Source: an uncultured Halomonas sp.
GTDB lineage: Bacteria; Pseudomonadota; Gammaproteobacteria; Pseudomonadales; Halomonadaceae
Assembly: GCF_947490095.1 (NCBI RefSeq)
Contig: NZ_CANLFS010000012.1
Location: 1-64,000, forward strand
Direction: 5' to 3'
Length of the DNA stretch: 64,000 bases
The position numbers and the translations under genes are program-made. Below the pieces are notes generated by a model. That model had not been told where the DNA came from, did not search any database, and saw nothing but the letters and a program-made list of their open reading frames with translations. Shown one piece after another: positions 30,644-40,393 of this stretch. How positions within the stretch are numbered: the stretch's first letter is position 1; each line of letters starts with the position of its first letter.

Positions 30644-31447
30644 TCAGGCGATGGCCTGCCACGCCAGGCCATCGTCCTGGCAGGCGACCATCAGCCGTGA
30701 TGTGTCACCGTCGAGCAGGGGCACCAGGGCCTCCAGCGCCAGCTCGGGACGGTTATTGTGTTCAGATAGATGCGAACAGGCGATTCGCTGTAACCGGTCG
30801 AGGCCCAGACGGGCCAGCAGTGTCGCCGCCTGAGCGTTGGCCAGGTGCCCCCAGTCGCCTCCCACCCGGCGCTTTAGCCGCGGCGGATAGGGACCCTCGG
30901 CGAGCATCCGGACATCATGATTGCACTCCAGCACCAGCGCATCACAGCCGGCGAAGGCTCGGACGACGTGTTCGGTTGGGTGGCCGATATCGGTGAGTAG
31001 CCCCAGGTGACGCCCGCCCCCCTGAATGCGGAACTGCACCGGTTCGCGAGCGTCATGCGGCACGGTCACGGGGTCGATACACAGGCCCTTCACCTCGAAT
31101 CGCACCTGGGGGGTGATCCAGCGACGCTCGGGCAGCTCACCCAGGCGGCCGCTGGCCCAGCTGCCCGGGGTCAGCCATACCGGCACCCCATGGCGTCGGG
31201 CCAGGGGCCCTACCCCTCGGATATGGTCGCCATGCTCATGGGTCACCAACAGGGCGTCGAGCTGCCGCGGGTGCAGGCCCAATCGGGCCAGCCGGCGCTC
31301 GGCGTCGCGCAGCGTAAAGCCGCAGTCCACCAGCACATGGGTCTCGCCATCGCTGACCAGGGTGGCGTTTCCCTTGCTACCGCTGCCCAGCGAGGCGAAG
31401 CGCAGCCGCCCGTGACACCTTGTGACAGCGGGATACGCCGTCGTCAT
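30644..31447 (-). CDS. MBL-fold metallohydrolase (YycJ/WalJ-like)
   Basis: The 267-residue beta-lactamase-fold protein has the metal motif [22 protein letters not shown] near the start, LECNHD and a late CSHLSEHNN. This set resembles the YycJ/WalJ type of possible exonuclease. Its ATG overlaps the bamC stop by one base (TGATG), so translation is coupled. It is inserted between bamC and purC, two genes adjacent in E. coli. Substrate unknown. Confidence 0.85.
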   Translation of the reverse strand: MTTAYPAVTRCHGRLRFASLGSGSKGNATLVSDGETHVLVDCGFTLRDAERRLARLGLHPRQLDALLVTHEHGDHIRGVGPLARRHGVPVWLTPGSWASGRLGELPERRWITPQVRFEVKGLCIDPVTVPHDAREPVQFRIQGGGRHLGLLTDIGHPTEHVVRAFAGCDALVLECNHDVRMLAEGPYPPRLKRRVGGDWGHLANAQAATLLARLGLDRLQRIACSHLSEHNNRPELALEALVPLLDGDTSRLMVACQDDGLAWQAIA

Positions 31448-32403
31448 CAGCGCAGCAGGCTCGCCACGCGTTCCAGCAGCTCACGCTTGTCCTCGGCACC
31501 GAGGTCACCCTCGTCGGCGGCCTCGGCGCGCAGCAGGGTCCGCTCGGGGCCGTCGCTTTCCAGCATCAGGCGAATCTCCTGCGGCGACTCCGACGTCACC
31601 AGCCCCTTCCAGAAGCCTTCGCGACGCTCGGAAAGCGGCAGATAGCGAAGGCGATGGGAGTACTCTGTCGGCGTGCCTTCCAGCAGCTCGCGCCGCCCCT
31701 CGACGGTGAAGTCCTGCTTGAGCTGATAGTCGAGCTCGGCCCAGGTACGCTCGATATCCAGCGGCACCTCGACCCGCCACTCTCCGCCACGCTGGACGAG
31801 GCCCAGGCGCTCCCCGCCTGCCAGGCGCTGGGCCTGCAGGGAGGCGGTGCCGGACGCCGTGGCACTGCGTGCACTGAAGTACTGCTCCAGGGCATCTAGG
31901 CAGGCCCCCGCCGGATGCCCGGCCTGGTCACAACGCACCTCGCTGTCACCCGAGCGCACTCCCCGGCGCACGCTCAGGCGCCCCTGGCGAGTCTCGATCA
32001 CCCCGCGGGCCGTGTCGCTGGCGACGACATCCAGCCCTCGGCGGCGGGCAAACGCCTCCAGCTGGGGCCAGACACTGTCCGGGCCAGCCGCCACGACCAG
32101 CCAGGCGTCATCACCCACGCGGCGGGACTCGACGAACTCACGCTGAATCCGACCGGCACCCAGTGGTTGCGGCGCGGGGGCCTCGAAGCCGTCCGTCGGC
32201 TCACGGAAGTCGGAAACCGCCTCGGGGACCGGCATGACGTCACGGAAGCGCTCGGGGTCGCGAGTCTCGGGGAGCACCAGGGGCCTTGCCTGACGGGCGT
32301 CGACATAGTCGATATTGCGGTCGTGGTGGTAGCCGTCACCAAAGGCGCAGCCACCCAGGGCGACGAGCGCCGCCAGGGGTAGCCATTTCAGCGCTGAATT
32401 CAT
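31447..32403 (-). CDS. bamC: Outer-membrane assembly lipoprotein BamC
   Basis: BamC (NlpB) is a lipoprotein of the BAM complex that inserts outer-membrane proteins. The 318-residue protein has a signal peptide with lipobox LGGC and lipidated Cys19, an unstructured early segment (RPLVLPETRDPERF) that contacts BamD in homologues, and two helix-grip domains. The start at 32403 has AAGG upstream and gives a compact signal peptide. It follows dapA by 45 bases. Sequence conservation is low outside the fold, but position and lipobox agree. Confidence 0.9.
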   Translation of the reverse strand: MNSALKWLPLAALVALGGCAFGDGYHHDRNIDYVDARQARPLVLPETRDPERFRDVMPVPEAVSDFREPTDGFEAPAPQPLGAGRIQREFVESRRVGDDAWLVVAAGPDSVWPQLEAFARRRGLDVVASDTARGVIETRQGRLSVRRGVRSGDSEVRCDQAGHPAGACLDALEQYFSARSATASGTASLQAQRLAGGERLGLVQRGGEWRVEVPLDIERTWAELDYQLKQDFTVEGRRELLEGTPTEYSHRLRYLPLSERREGFWKGLVTSESPQEIRLMLESDGPERTLLRAEAADEGDLGAEDKRELLERVASLLR

Positions 32404-32448
32404 GGAGTTACCTTGCATTAAAATATCCAGGGGCCGGCACGGCGCCGA

Positions 32449-33333
32449 TCAATCGTCGATCAGCCCGGCCAGCTGCAGGGCTTCGCTGATGGTGGAATGA
32501 TACTTCTCGGAAAGCCACGTCAGCGGCAGGCGAATCCCCGGCTCGAGAAGCGTCATGCGATTCAGCGCCCACTTGACGGGAATCGGGTTCGCCTCGATAC
32601 CGAGGTTGGTATGCAGCGGCATCAGGCGGGTATTGAGCTGATGAGCGCGCTCGGCATCCCCGGCAATGGCGGCGGCGCAGAGGTCATGCATGGCCTGGGG
32701 CGCCACATTGGCTGTCACCGAGATATCGCCGTTACCGCCCATCAGCATGAAGTCGCAGGCGGTGCCATCATCGCCCGAGTAGAGCATGAAGCCGCTGCCC
32801 TTGAGGCGCCCGATCAGGTCCTCGGCACGCTCCAGGTTGCCGGTGGCATCCTTGAGGCCGACGATATTATCCACCTCGGCGAGACGCAGCACGGTCTCGT
32901 TGTAGAGATCGGAGCAGGTCCGGCCGGGCACATTGTAGAGGATGACCGGCAGGTCGCTGCCCTCGGCCACCGCCTTGAAGTGGCGATAGAGCCCCTCCTG
33001 GGTCGGCTTGTTGTAGTAGGGACATACCGACAGGCAGTAGTCCGCTCCCACTTCGTGGGCGTAACGCGCCAGCTCGACGGCTTCGGAGGTAGCATTCGCG
33101 CCCGTCCCGGCAATCACCGGAATACGCCCGTCGACCTCATCCACCACGGCCCGAATCACATCGAAGTGTTCGGCAAACGACATGGTCGTGGGCTCGCCGG
33201 TGGTGCCGGCGGCGACGATGCCATCGGTGCCGTGATCGAGATGGAAGTTCACCAGGCGGCGCAGGGCCTCCCAGTCGATATCGCCATTGACCTTCATCGG
33301 CGTCGCCAGGGCGACGATGCTTCCCGTGACCAT
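32449..33333 (-). CDS. dapA: 4-hydroxy-tetrahydrodipicolinate synthase
   Basis: DapA condenses pyruvate and aspartate semialdehyde for lysine and peptidoglycan synthesis. The 294-residue protein has Schiff-base Lys161 (GLKDATGN) and Tyr133 ([10 protein letters not shown]) at exactly the E. coli numbering, plus [10 protein letters not shown]. The start at 33333 is preceded by GAGAGG. It is first in the dapA-bamC-MBL-purC operon and divergent from bcp, with 221 bases between the start codons. Confidence 0.97.
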   Translation of the reverse strand: MVTGSIVALATPMKVNGDIDWEALRRLVNFHLDHGTDGIVAAGTTGEPTTMSFAEHFDVIRAVVDEVDGRIPVIAGTGANATSEAVELARYAHEVGADYCLSVCPYYNKPTQEGLYRHFKAVAEGSDLPVILYNVPGRTCSDLYNETVLRLAEVDNIVGLKDATGNLERAEDLIGRLKGSGFMLYSGDDGTACDFMLMGGNGDISVTANVAPQAMHDLCAAAIAGDAERAHQLNTRLMPLHTNLGIEANPIPVKWALNRMTLLEPGIRLPLTWLSEKYHSTISEALQLAGLIDD

Positions 33334-33554
33334 CCTCTCTATCCTCTCGGTTCGACTGCTACCGGCTCGATTGGCCGCACGGCGCCCCGGCCACGCCGGA
33401 GCCCAGAAAGGGGCAAGACGTGCCCCAAGGATCAAATGGTACTCAGGCGGCTCAGACCTGTACAGCGGCGAGGCCACATTCCGCGCGCGGCTTTGACAGC
33501 CGACCAACGGTTGCGTGTAATCGACGCCTCGCCACTCTCACCCAGGAGATTCCC

Positions 33555-34043
33555 ATGAGTATCAGCATCGGCCAGCCGGCTCCCGACTTCACGGCCCTCG
33601 CCACCGGTGACGCCAGCGTCACCCTCTCCCAGTTCAGGGGCCGCCAGGTCGTGCTCTACTTCTACCCCAGGGCCAACACCCCCGGCTGCGCCACCGAAGG
33701 CGGCGACTTCCGCGACCGCAAGGCCGCCCTCGAGGCCGCCAACACCGTTGTTCTCGGCGTTTCCCGGGATGGCATTCGCGCCCAGGAGAACTTCAAGGCG
33801 AAGCAGGACTTCAACTTCGACCTTATCTCCGACAAGGACGAGGCCGTGTGCCAACAGTTCGGCGTCATCAAGCTCAAGAAGCTGTACGGCAAGGAGCATC
33901 TCGGCATCGAGCGCAGCACCTTCCTGATCGACAGCGAGGGCAAGCTGGCACATGAATGGCGAGGCGTGAAGGTCAAGGGCCACGCCCAGGAGGTGCTGGA
34001 GGCGGCACAGGCCTTGAATGCCGGCACCCTGGGCACCGACTGA
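33555..34043 (+). CDS. bcp: Peroxiredoxin of the Bcp/PrxQ subfamily
   Basis: The 162-residue thiol peroxidase reduces hydroperoxides. Peroxidatic Cys45 lies in NTPGCATEGGDF. The resolving cysteine five residues later in E. coli Bcp (Cys50) is glycine here; the only other cysteine is Cys99 (AVCQQFG). It therefore looks like a one-Cys variant needing an external thiol, or one using Cys99. CAGGAGA precedes ATG 33555. It is divergent from dapA, as bcp is in E. coli. Confidence 0.93.
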   Translation: MSISIGQPAPDFTALATGDASVTLSQFRGRQVVLYFYPRANTPGCATEGGDFRDRKAALEAANTVVLGVSRDGIRAQENFKAKQDFNFDLISDKDEAVCQQFGVIKLKKLYGKEHLGIERSTFLIDSEGKLAHEWRGVKVKGHAQEVLEAAQALNAGTLGTD

Positions 34044-34051
34044 TATCCAAT

Positions 34052-34070
34052 GGGGCGTCACCGGCGCCCC
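34052..34070. terminator. Short hairpin between bcp and perM
   Basis: GGGGCG and CGCCCC form a six-base stem with a seven-base loop in the 26-base gap between convergent genes. No T run follows. It is a weak terminator candidate. Confidence 0.4.
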
Positions 34071-35182
34071 TACTCTCCTACCACCGCGTCACCGCTCTCG
34101 CTCTCACTCTCGCTCTGCCGGTGACGGCTGACGCCCCTCGGCCAGGCATAGACCAGCGCCTTGAGCAGGGTCGCCAGGGGAATGGCGAAGAAGATGCCCC
34201 AGAACCCCCAGATCCCGCCGAAGAACAGTACCGCCACGATGATCGAGACCGGGTGCAGGTTGACCGCCTCGGAGAACAACACCGGAACCAGCACATTGCC
34301 ATCCAGCGCCTGAATGACGCCGTAGGCGACCAGCACATAGAGAAATTCGTCGCTCATGCCGAAATGAAAGCCCGCCACCGCGGCCACCGGCAGGGTGGCG
34401 ACCGCCGCGCCAATATAGGGCACCAGCACCGAGAATCCGACCAGCACCGCCAGCAGGGCGGTATAAGGCAGCCCGAAGAAGGCGAAGGTCAGGAAGGCCA
34501 CGATGCCCACGATCATGATCTCGATAAACTTGCCGCGCACATAGTTGGCGATCTGGCTGTCCATCTCGTGCCAGATACGGGTCATCAGGGCTCGCTTGCG
34601 AGGCAGCAGCGACAGGATGAAGCCCACCAGACGCTCACGATCCTTGAGCAGGAAGAACACCAGGATCGGCACCAGCACCAGGTAGATGATCAACGCCAGG
34701 ACGTTACCCAGCGAGGCCAGGGACAGGGAGAGCGCCCGCTGTCCGAACTGGGTCATCTCGCGGCCGGCCACGGCGATCCAGTTCTGGATCTGATCGGGGG
34801 TGACCAGCTGCGGGTAACGCTCCTGAAGATCATCCAGCAGACGCTGTCCGCTGGCGAACATTCTTGGCGTCTCCTGCACCAGTGCCACCAACTGGTTCCA
34901 TATCAGCGGCATCAGGATGAAGGCCATGGCCAGCAACAGCCCCATGAACCCCAGAAATACCAGGGTCACGGCCAGAAACTGTGGCACGCGGTGCCGCTCC
35001 AGCCAGCTTACCGCCCCCTGGAGCAGGAAGGCGATCACCAGGGCGGTCAGGAAAGGCGCCAGCATGCGGCCCAGGAAGATCACCACGGCAAATCCCAGCA
35101 CCAGCACTACCAGCAGGATCACCGCCTCCTCATCGGACAGGTAGTGGTCGACCCAGCCCTTGAGCACGGCACGCAGCGTCAT
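34070..35182 (-). CDS. perM: AI-2E family transporter (PerM-like permease)
   Basis: The 370-residue membrane protein has about eight hydrophobic segments and the family's GRMLAPFLTALVIAFLLQG near the start and VNLHPVSIIVAVLFFGGIWGFWG near the end. Substrates differ across the family and are not predictable here. The C-terminal tail has a Ser-Glu repeat (SESESESGD) encoded by a hexameric microsatellite near 34096-34120; unit changes there stay in frame. It overlaps the tusA-like gene by ATGA and is co-translated with it. Confidence 0.9.
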   Translation of the reverse strand: MTLRAVLKGWVDHYLSDEEAVILLVVLVLGFAVVIFLGRMLAPFLTALVIAFLLQGAVSWLERHRVPQFLAVTLVFLGFMGLLLAMAFILMPLIWNQLVALVQETPRMFASGQRLLDDLQERYPQLVTPDQIQNWIAVAGREMTQFGQRALSLSLASLGNVLALIIYLVLVPILVFFLLKDRERLVGFILSLLPRKRALMTRIWHEMDSQIANYVRGKFIEIMIVGIVAFLTFAFFGLPYTALLAVLVGFSVLVPYIGAAVATLPVAAVAGFHFGMSDEFLYVLVAYGVIQALDGNVLVPVLFSEAVNLHPVSIIVAVLFFGGIWGFWGIFFAIPLATLLKALVYAWPRGVSRHRQSESESESGDAVVGE

Positions 35183-35427
35183 GTGACGCGCCCCTCGCCC
35201 TTGCGAATCCAGTAGCGGTAGACGCTATCGCGCTCCTCCCTGGCCGGCATCTCGTGGACGCTCTGTTCGATATAGGTGGCGAAGTCTCGCCAGGAACCGG
35301 CGTCCGTGGCCCTCACCTCGAGAACCTGGCCGGCCTCGAGCCTGGAGAGCGCCTGCTTGGCCTTGAGCAGAGGAAGCGGGCACGGCAGTCCGCAGACGTC
35401 GAGCACTTGGTCGGGTTGCAGAGACAT
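35179..35427 (-). CDS. TusA-family sulfur carrier protein
   Basis: The 82-residue protein has the TusA signature CGLPCPLPLLKAKQAL, with Cys16 of the CPxP motif as the persulfide-carrying residue. The start at 35427 has GGGAG upstream. It is coupled to the AI-2E permease by a four-base overlap, so it may be a TusA-like partner rather than the tRNA-thiolation TusA itself. The sulfur-relay role is by family; the acceptor is unknown. Confidence 0.88.
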   Translation of the reverse strand: MSLQPDQVLDVCGLPCPLPLLKAKQALSRLEAGQVLEVRATDAGSWRDFATYIEQSVHEMPAREERDSVYRYWIRKGEGRVT

Positions 35428-35558
35428 GTAGACTCCCGGGAGGATGCAGGATAGCGCCGCCGAACTCGAGCGGCGGGAAACCCTAGAATTTAAAGGCACT
35501 TTGCGGGGCGAATCAATGTCAGAGTGTGGGCCCGCCTCGCCCCAAGGAGAGCTTGCCC

Positions 35559-37025
35559 ATGCTATCGCGCCCCCTCCCCCGCGTCGCCGCCCTGCTGATG
35601 GGGCTGTCCCTGGCGCTGCCTGCCGCCGGCCAGTGGATCGAACCCGGCTGGGAAAGCAACGCCGACCTGCCCAGCCTGTCGGCGCCGGACAGTCGCGTCG
35701 CCGGCGACGAGGAGTATCGGCTTGGGCGCGCCTGGCTGCGCCAGTTTCGGGCCCGTGCCCCGGAGTGGCAGGACCCCATCGCCCAGGCCTATGTCGAGTC
35801 GCTGCTCGCCCGCCTGGCTTCCCACGGCGGCCTCGGCGGCACTCGAATGATCGTGACCCTGGTCGACAGCCATCGCCTCAATGCCTTTGCGGTGCCGGGC
35901 GGCGTGGTCGGGGTCAACGCGGGGCTGTTTGCCTTCGCCGACCAGGAGGCGGAGCTGGTCTCGGTCCTGGCCCACGAGCTCGGCCACCTCGCCCAGCGCC
36001 ACTATTCGCGCCGTCAGGCCCGCGCCGAGCAGACCCAGGTCCCCGCCATGGCCGCCATGCTGGCCGGCATGCTGATCGCCGCCGCGGGGGGAGGCGACGC
36101 CGGCATCGGGGTCGCCATGGGCTCCCAGGCCGCCTTCATCCAGGACCAGCTGGCCTACTCGCGGCGCTACGAGCAGGAGGCCGACCGCCTGGGCCTGCAG
36201 ACCATGGTCGAGGCCGGCTACGACCCCGAGGCCATGACATCGATGTTTCGCGCCATGCAGCGCCTGGCGAGCCTCCAGGGTGGCACGCCCCCCGAATTCC
36301 TGCTGACTCACCCGCTTACCGAATCGCGCATCAGCGATACCGCCTCACGCGCCTCTCGGCTCTCCGGGCAAGGCCGCCGCGATGACGTGCAATATCACCT
36401 GGTCCGCGCCAGGGCGCTGCTGGCCATTCATTCGCGAACGCCCGGCCAGGCGGCCACCCGACTGGCCCAGGACGAGGCGCCCCAGGAGGCGAAACAGTAC
36501 CTGGAGGCCCTGATCAATGCCGAGCGAGGCGATACCGATGCGGCGCTGCGCCGGCTAGATGCCCTGGCCCGCGCGCTACCCGATATCACCCTGATTCCCG
36601 CCTCGGCGGCCGAAGTGGCCTTTTCCGCCGGCCGCATCGATGACGCCATCGAACGCGGCCAACGCCTGTTACGCCTGGTGCCGGGGCATGTGCCGACCAC
36701 CCTCACCCTCGCCGAGGCGCAGCTGCAGCGCGACCCCGACGCGGCATGGCACCTGCTGCGCGACCTGGCCAAGCGTCGTCCCGAGGACCCTCGCGTGTTT
36801 GCCCTGCTAACCGAAGCCGCGGGACGCAGCGGCCGCGAGGCCCTCGGTCACCTGGCCCGCGCAGAGCATCAGCAGCTGACCGGACACATCACCGACGCCA
36901 TCCGGCAGCTCGGCGTGGCTCGCCGCGTGGCCGAGCGCGAAGGCGACGCCGCCGCCACGGCACGCATCGAGCAGCGCTACGAGGCGTTTCTCGGCTATCG
37001 AGAAACGCTGGAGAAGTTTCAATAA
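35559..37025 (+). CDS. bepA: Periplasmic M48 metalloprotease BepA (YfgC)
   Basis: BepA is a periplasmic protease/chaperone for outer-membrane protein assembly. The 488-residue protein has a signal peptide (about 1-24, ending AAG), an M48 domain with zinc motif HELGH (His139, Glu140, His143) and EQEADRLGLQTM, then a TPR-rich C-terminal half. The start at 35559 has AAGGAGA upstream. It is divergent from tusA-perM and convergent with nadA across a heptamer repeat. Confidence 0.93.
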   Translation: MLSRPLPRVAALLMGLSLALPAAGQWIEPGWESNADLPSLSAPDSRVAGDEEYRLGRAWLRQFRARAPEWQDPIAQAYVESLLARLASHGGLGGTRMIVTLVDSHRLNAFAVPGGVVGVNAGLFAFADQEAELVSVLAHELGHLAQRHYSRRQARAEQTQVPAMAAMLAGMLIAAAGGGDAGIGVAMGSQAAFIQDQLAYSRRYEQEADRLGLQTMVEAGYDPEAMTSMFRAMQRLASLQGGTPPEFLLTHPLTESRISDTASRASRLSGQGRRDDVQYHLVRARALLAIHSRTPGQAATRLAQDEAPQEAKQYLEALINAERGDTDAALRRLDALARALPDITLIPASAAEVAFSAGRIDDAIERGQRLLRLVPGHVPTTLTLAEAQLQRDPDAAWHLLRDLAKRRPEDPRVFALLTEAAGRSGREALGHLARAEHQQLTGHITDAIRQLGVARRVAEREGDAAATARIEQRYEAFLGYRETLEKFQ

Positions 37026-37143
37026 CGCCGGAAGCCGGAAGCCGGAAGCCGGAAGCCAAAATATCGCCACCGAAACTCCCGGCAAGGATTTTTCTTACAG
37101 CGTAAAGCGTATGGCGTACGACTCTCGGCGTAGCCGAGCGCGT
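37026..37143. repeat. Intergenic heptamer-array repeat, copy 4
   Basis: Four GGAAGCC units (37030-37057) replace the GTAAGCC form of the other copies. The core ATATCGCCACCGAAACTCCC, GGCAAGGATTTTT and TACAGCGTAAAGCGTATGG follow, then a CTCGGC-GTA-GCCGAG hairpin. It fills the space between convergent bepA and nadA. It is the most diverged copy and lacks the GAAA-loop terminator of copies 2 and 3. Confidence 0.88.
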
Positions 37144-38172
37144 CTAGCGCTGGAAGTTGAGCATCCGCTCCAGCGGCTTCAGCGCCGCCTGGCGCAGCTC
37201 GTCATCGACCCGGACCTCGCCATGACCGTGACGCAGGGCGTCGGCCAGGTTATCCAGGGCGTTCATCGCCATCCAGGGGCAGTGGGCGCAGCTTTTGCAG
37301 GTGGCGCCATTGCCGGCGGTAGGCGCCTCGAACAGGGTCTTCTCCGGCACGGCCTGCTGCATCTTGAAGAAGATGCCGCGGTCGGTGGCCACGATCAGCT
37401 TGTCATTGGGCAGCTCCTTGGCCGCCTTGATCAGCTGGGACGTGGAGCCGGTGACATCGGCCAGCTCCACCACCGAGGCCGGAGACTCCGGATGCACCAG
37501 TACCGCGGCCTCCGGATACAGCCCCTTGAGGTCCTCGACGCCCTTCGACTTGAACTCTTCATGGACGATGCAGGCCCCATCCCAGAGCAGCATGTCGGCC
37601 CCGGTCTGCTTCTGGATATATCCCCCCAGATGCTTGTCCGGGGCCCACAGAATCTTCTCGCCGCGGGCCTGGAGGTGCTCGATCACGTCCACGGCGATAG
37701 AGGAAGTCACCACCCAGTCGGCACGCGCCTTCACCGCCGCCGAGGTGTTGGCATAGACGACCACGGTGCGGTCCGGATGGTCATCGCAGAAGGCGCTGAA
37801 CTCATCGCTCGGACACCCCAGATCCAGCGAGCACGTCGCCTCCAGGGTGGGCATCAGCACGCGTTTCTCCGGGGACAGGATCTTGGCGGTCTCCCCCATG
37901 AAGCGCACACCGGCCACTATCAGGGTGTCGGCGGGATGACGCGCCCCGAAGCGCGCCATCTCCAGCGAGTCCGCCACGCACCCACCGGTCTCCTCGGCGA
38001 GCTGCTGGATGGCATCATCGGTGTAATAGTGGGCCACCAGGACGGCATTGTGGGCCTCGAGGAGCCGCTTGATCTCCTCGGCGCGCGCCTGATCCTCGGC
38101 GGGAATACGGGTAGGGCAATAAGTGCGGGTCAGATGCTCACGCACCTGGGCACGGGAAGTCATGATCGTCAT
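37144..38172 (-). CDS. nadA: Quinolinate synthase NadA
   Basis: NadA makes quinolinate from iminoaspartate and DHAP using a [4Fe-4S] cluster. The protein has [14 protein letters not shown], the early cluster cysteines in [11 protein letters not shown] in the middle and [13 protein letters not shown] at the end. The start is uncertain: Met at 38172 (342 residues) is chosen by family length, with Met at 38163 as an alternative and no strong ribosome-binding site for either. NadC in this window catalyses the next step. Confidence 0.95.
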   Translation of the reverse strand: MTIMTSRAQVREHLTRTYCPTRIPAEDQARAEEIKRLLEAHNAVLVAHYYTDDAIQQLAEETGGCVADSLEMARFGARHPADTLIVAGVRFMGETAKILSPEKRVLMPTLEATCSLDLGCPSDEFSAFCDDHPDRTVVVYANTSAAVKARADWVVTSSIAVDVIEHLQARGEKILWAPDKHLGGYIQKQTGADMLLWDGACIVHEEFKSKGVEDLKGLYPEAAVLVHPESPASVVELADVTGSTSQLIKAAKELPNDKLIVATDRGIFFKMQQAVPEKTLFEAPTAGNGATCKSCAHCPWMAMNALDNLADALRHGHGEVRVDDELRQAALKPLERMLNFQR

Positions 38173-38386
38173 CGTGTCTACCACTGTGACCGGCAGGGGC
38201 TCCCCCTGCATATTATGGGAGCATCCCTGCCACGCGCTCCGCGTGGCTGAATGCGCCAATGAGCCAGGCCGCGTCTATCGCCTGCCGACTCACTGGCCAT
38301 TCTAGACCATAACAGTGGCGCATTGGCAGCCTCGCCCACAAAACGCCGCGCGGCGTCGACGCCGTGATGACACTCGAGCGCCTACG

Positions 38387-38417
38387 AAAACGCCCCGACC
38401 TCTAGGAGATCGGGGCG
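38387..38417 (-). terminator. Terminator of the tRNA-Lys pair
   Basis: On the minus strand CGCCCCGA pairs with TCGGGGCG around an 11-base loop and is followed by TTTTC. It starts eight bases after the second tRNA, the expected place for the end of the tandem tRNA transcript. Confidence 0.85.
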
Positions 38418-38424
38418 CTTGAAT

Positions 38425-38500
38425 TGGTGGGTCGTGTAGGATTCGAACCTACGACCAATTGGTTAAAAGCCAACTGCTCTACCAACTGAGCTAACGACCC
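38425..38500 (-). tRNA. tRNA-Lys(TTT), second of tandem pair
   Basis: The 76-base cloverleaf has acceptor GGGTCGT/ACGACCC, anticodon loop CTTTTAA with anticodon TTT, T-loop GGTTCGAATCC and an encoded CCA end. It is identical to the upstream copy and 29 bases away from it. Confidence 0.97.
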
Positions 38501-38529
38501 AAGCTTGCGGGGCAAGCCGGCGTTCGAAA

Positions 38530-38605
38530 TGGTGGGTCGTGTAGGATTCGAACCTACGACCAATTGGTTAAAAGCCAACTGCTCTACCAACTGAGCTAAC
38601 GACCC
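38530..38605 (-). tRNA. tRNA-Lys(TTT), first of tandem pair
   Basis: This 76-base gene has the same sequence as the neighbouring copy, anticodon TTT and encoded CCA. Both are transcribed leftward and probably processed from one precursor that ends at the hairpin near 38387-38417. Confidence 0.97.
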
Positions 38606-38681
38606 TTCCGAACGGGGGCAGATAATACTGATACGCCCCCGGCCTGGCAAGGATTTTTTTACTTAATCTTGCGATCGGCGA

Positions 38682-39533
38682 TCAGCGACGCGCCTTGGGC
38701 CTGCGCATCGTCTGCACCGGCTTGCGCTTGTGCTTATCGCGACTCCAGCGATTCTTCTCGTCCGGCGTCAGTTCAGGCACCTTGCGCGCCGGCAGGCTTG
38801 CGAGCTCGGCCAGGTCATCGACCTCACTCTGGGAGAGCTCCACCCACTCGCCGGCCTTGGCGCGCTTGTCGAGGAAGATGTTGCCGTAACGCACCCGCTT
38901 GAGGCGGCTGACGGTAAGCCCCTGGGACTCCCAGAGCCGGCGCACTTCGCGATTGCGCCCCTCCATGATCACCACATGGAACCAGGTATTGATGCCCTCG
39001 CCGCCGAATTCCTGGACATCGGTGAAGCGGGCCGGTCCGTCATCGAGCATCACCCCCTCGACCATGGCAACCACCTGCTCCCGGGTCACCCCTCCCATGA
39101 CCCGCACGGCATACTCTCGCTCGATCTGGGTGGAAGGGTGCATCAGGCGATTCGCCAGCTCCCCGTCGGTGGTAAACAGCAGCAGGCCGCTGGTATTGAT
39201 ATCCAGGCGCCCGATGGCGATCCAGCGCTCACCCTTGAGGCGCGGCAGCCGGTCGAACACGGTACGGCGCCCCTCGGGATCCTTGCGCGTGCATAGCTCC
39301 CCCTCGGGCTTGTTGTACATGATCACCCGACGCGGCACCTCTTCGGCGGCCCGCAGGGTCACCGGGCGGCTATCGAAGAGCACCCGGTCGCGGGTCTCGA
39401 TACGGTCGCCGAGGGTCGCCACCTGGCCGTTGACCTGGACTCGCCCGGCGGCGATGGCCGCTTCCATCTCGCGGCGCGAACCCAGCCCGGCACGCGCCAG
39501 GACCTTCTGCAGTTTTTCGCTGGTATTGCTCAT
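38682..39533 (-). CDS. rluB: 23S rRNA pseudouridine 2605 synthase RluB
   Basis: RluB converts uridine 2605 of 23S rRNA to pseudouridine. The 283-residue protein has an N-terminal S4 RNA-binding domain ([20 protein letters not shown]), the catalytic [17 protein letters not shown] motif and a basic C-terminal tail typical of RluB. It overlaps scpB by four bases and completes a conserved scpA-scpB-rluB operon. Confidence 0.95.
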   Translation of the reverse strand: MSNTSEKLQKVLARAGLGSRREMEAAIAAGRVQVNGQVATLGDRIETRDRVLFDSRPVTLRAAEEVPRRVIMYNKPEGELCTRKDPEGRRTVFDRLPRLKGERWIAIGRLDINTSGLLLFTTDGELANRLMHPSTQIEREYAVRVMGGVTREQVVAMVEGVMLDDGPARFTDVQEFGGEGINTWFHVVIMEGRNREVRRLWESQGLTVSRLKRVRYGNIFLDKRAKAGEWVELSQSEVDDLAELASLPARKVPELTPDEKNRWSRDKHKRKPVQTMRRPKARR

Positions 39534-40393
39534 GAATCATCGTTCTCAATGGGTGTGGATTCCGCCCCCGGGGCAGCGTCATCATCGACGCGGCTCCGGG
39601 CACGTTCGGACAGGCGAGCCTCAAGGTCGGCAAAGCTCGGACCCGTCCGCTCGGACGCCTTCCCGGCGTGTTCAAGGCGGGCCTGGTCGGCCGCCATTCC
39701 ATCGGCACCGGTCACCGCCGATGCCTCTGATAGTGTAGCGCCCCCGGGCGCTTCATCGGCACCCTCATCATGCACCGCATCGGCCTGGGCGAGAATGGCG
39801 GCCTGATCCGGCGGCGACTCGTCCTCTTCCAGCGTTCGCCCCGCGTCCGGGTCCTCGAACGCCTTGAGCTCGTGCATGGGCGGCAGTTCGTCGAGGGTCT
39901 TGAGGCCGAAGTCATCGAGAAAGCTTCGGGTAGAGGCATAGACCGCCGGGCGACCCGGCACGTCGCGATGCCCCACCACGCGAATCCAGCCCCGCTCGAG
40001 CAGGGTCCGCATGATCGAGCCGCTTACCGTGACCCCTCGTACCTCCTCGATGTCCCCACGGGTAACCGGCTGGCGATAGGCGATCAACGCCAGGGTCTCG
40101 AGCAACGCCCTGGAGTATCGCTGGGGGCGCTCGTCCCATAGCCGCGACACCCAGGGCGACAGCCGCGGACGAATCCGCAGCTGATACCCCGAGGCCGTCT
40201 CGATCAGCTCCATGGCGCCCCGCTCATGGCGGACGCTCAAGCGCTCCAGCGCCTCCCGCAGGGCGCGCCGGGTCGGCCTGCCACGCTCATCGAACAATCC
40301 CTCCAGGCGCTCCATGGCCAATGGCTCGCCGGCGGCCAGCAGCGCCGCCTCGAGAATATCGTCCAGCGCATCGGGAAACTCCATGGCGGTCAT
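39530..40393 (-). CDS. scpB: Segregation and condensation protein ScpB
   Basis: ScpB is the winged-helix subunit of the SMC-ScpAB condensin. The 287-residue protein has two winged-helix domains (about 1-175), including [23 protein letters not shown] and the late RPAVYAST. A disordered acidic tail of about 100 residues makes it longer than typical ScpB (about 190-200). It overlaps both scpA and rluB by four bases. The tail has no recognisable domain. Confidence 0.93.
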   Translation of the reverse strand: MTAMEFPDALDDILEAALLAAGEPLAMERLEGLFDERGRPTRRALREALERLSVRHERGAMELIETASGYQLRIRPRLSPWVSRLWDERPQRYSRALLETLALIAYRQPVTRGDIEEVRGVTVSGSIMRTLLERGWIRVVGHRDVPGRPAVYASTRSFLDDFGLKTLDELPPMHELKAFEDPDAGRTLEEDESPPDQAAILAQADAVHDEGADEAPGGATLSEASAVTGADGMAADQARLEHAGKASERTGPSFADLEARLSERARSRVDDDAAPGAESTPIENDDS

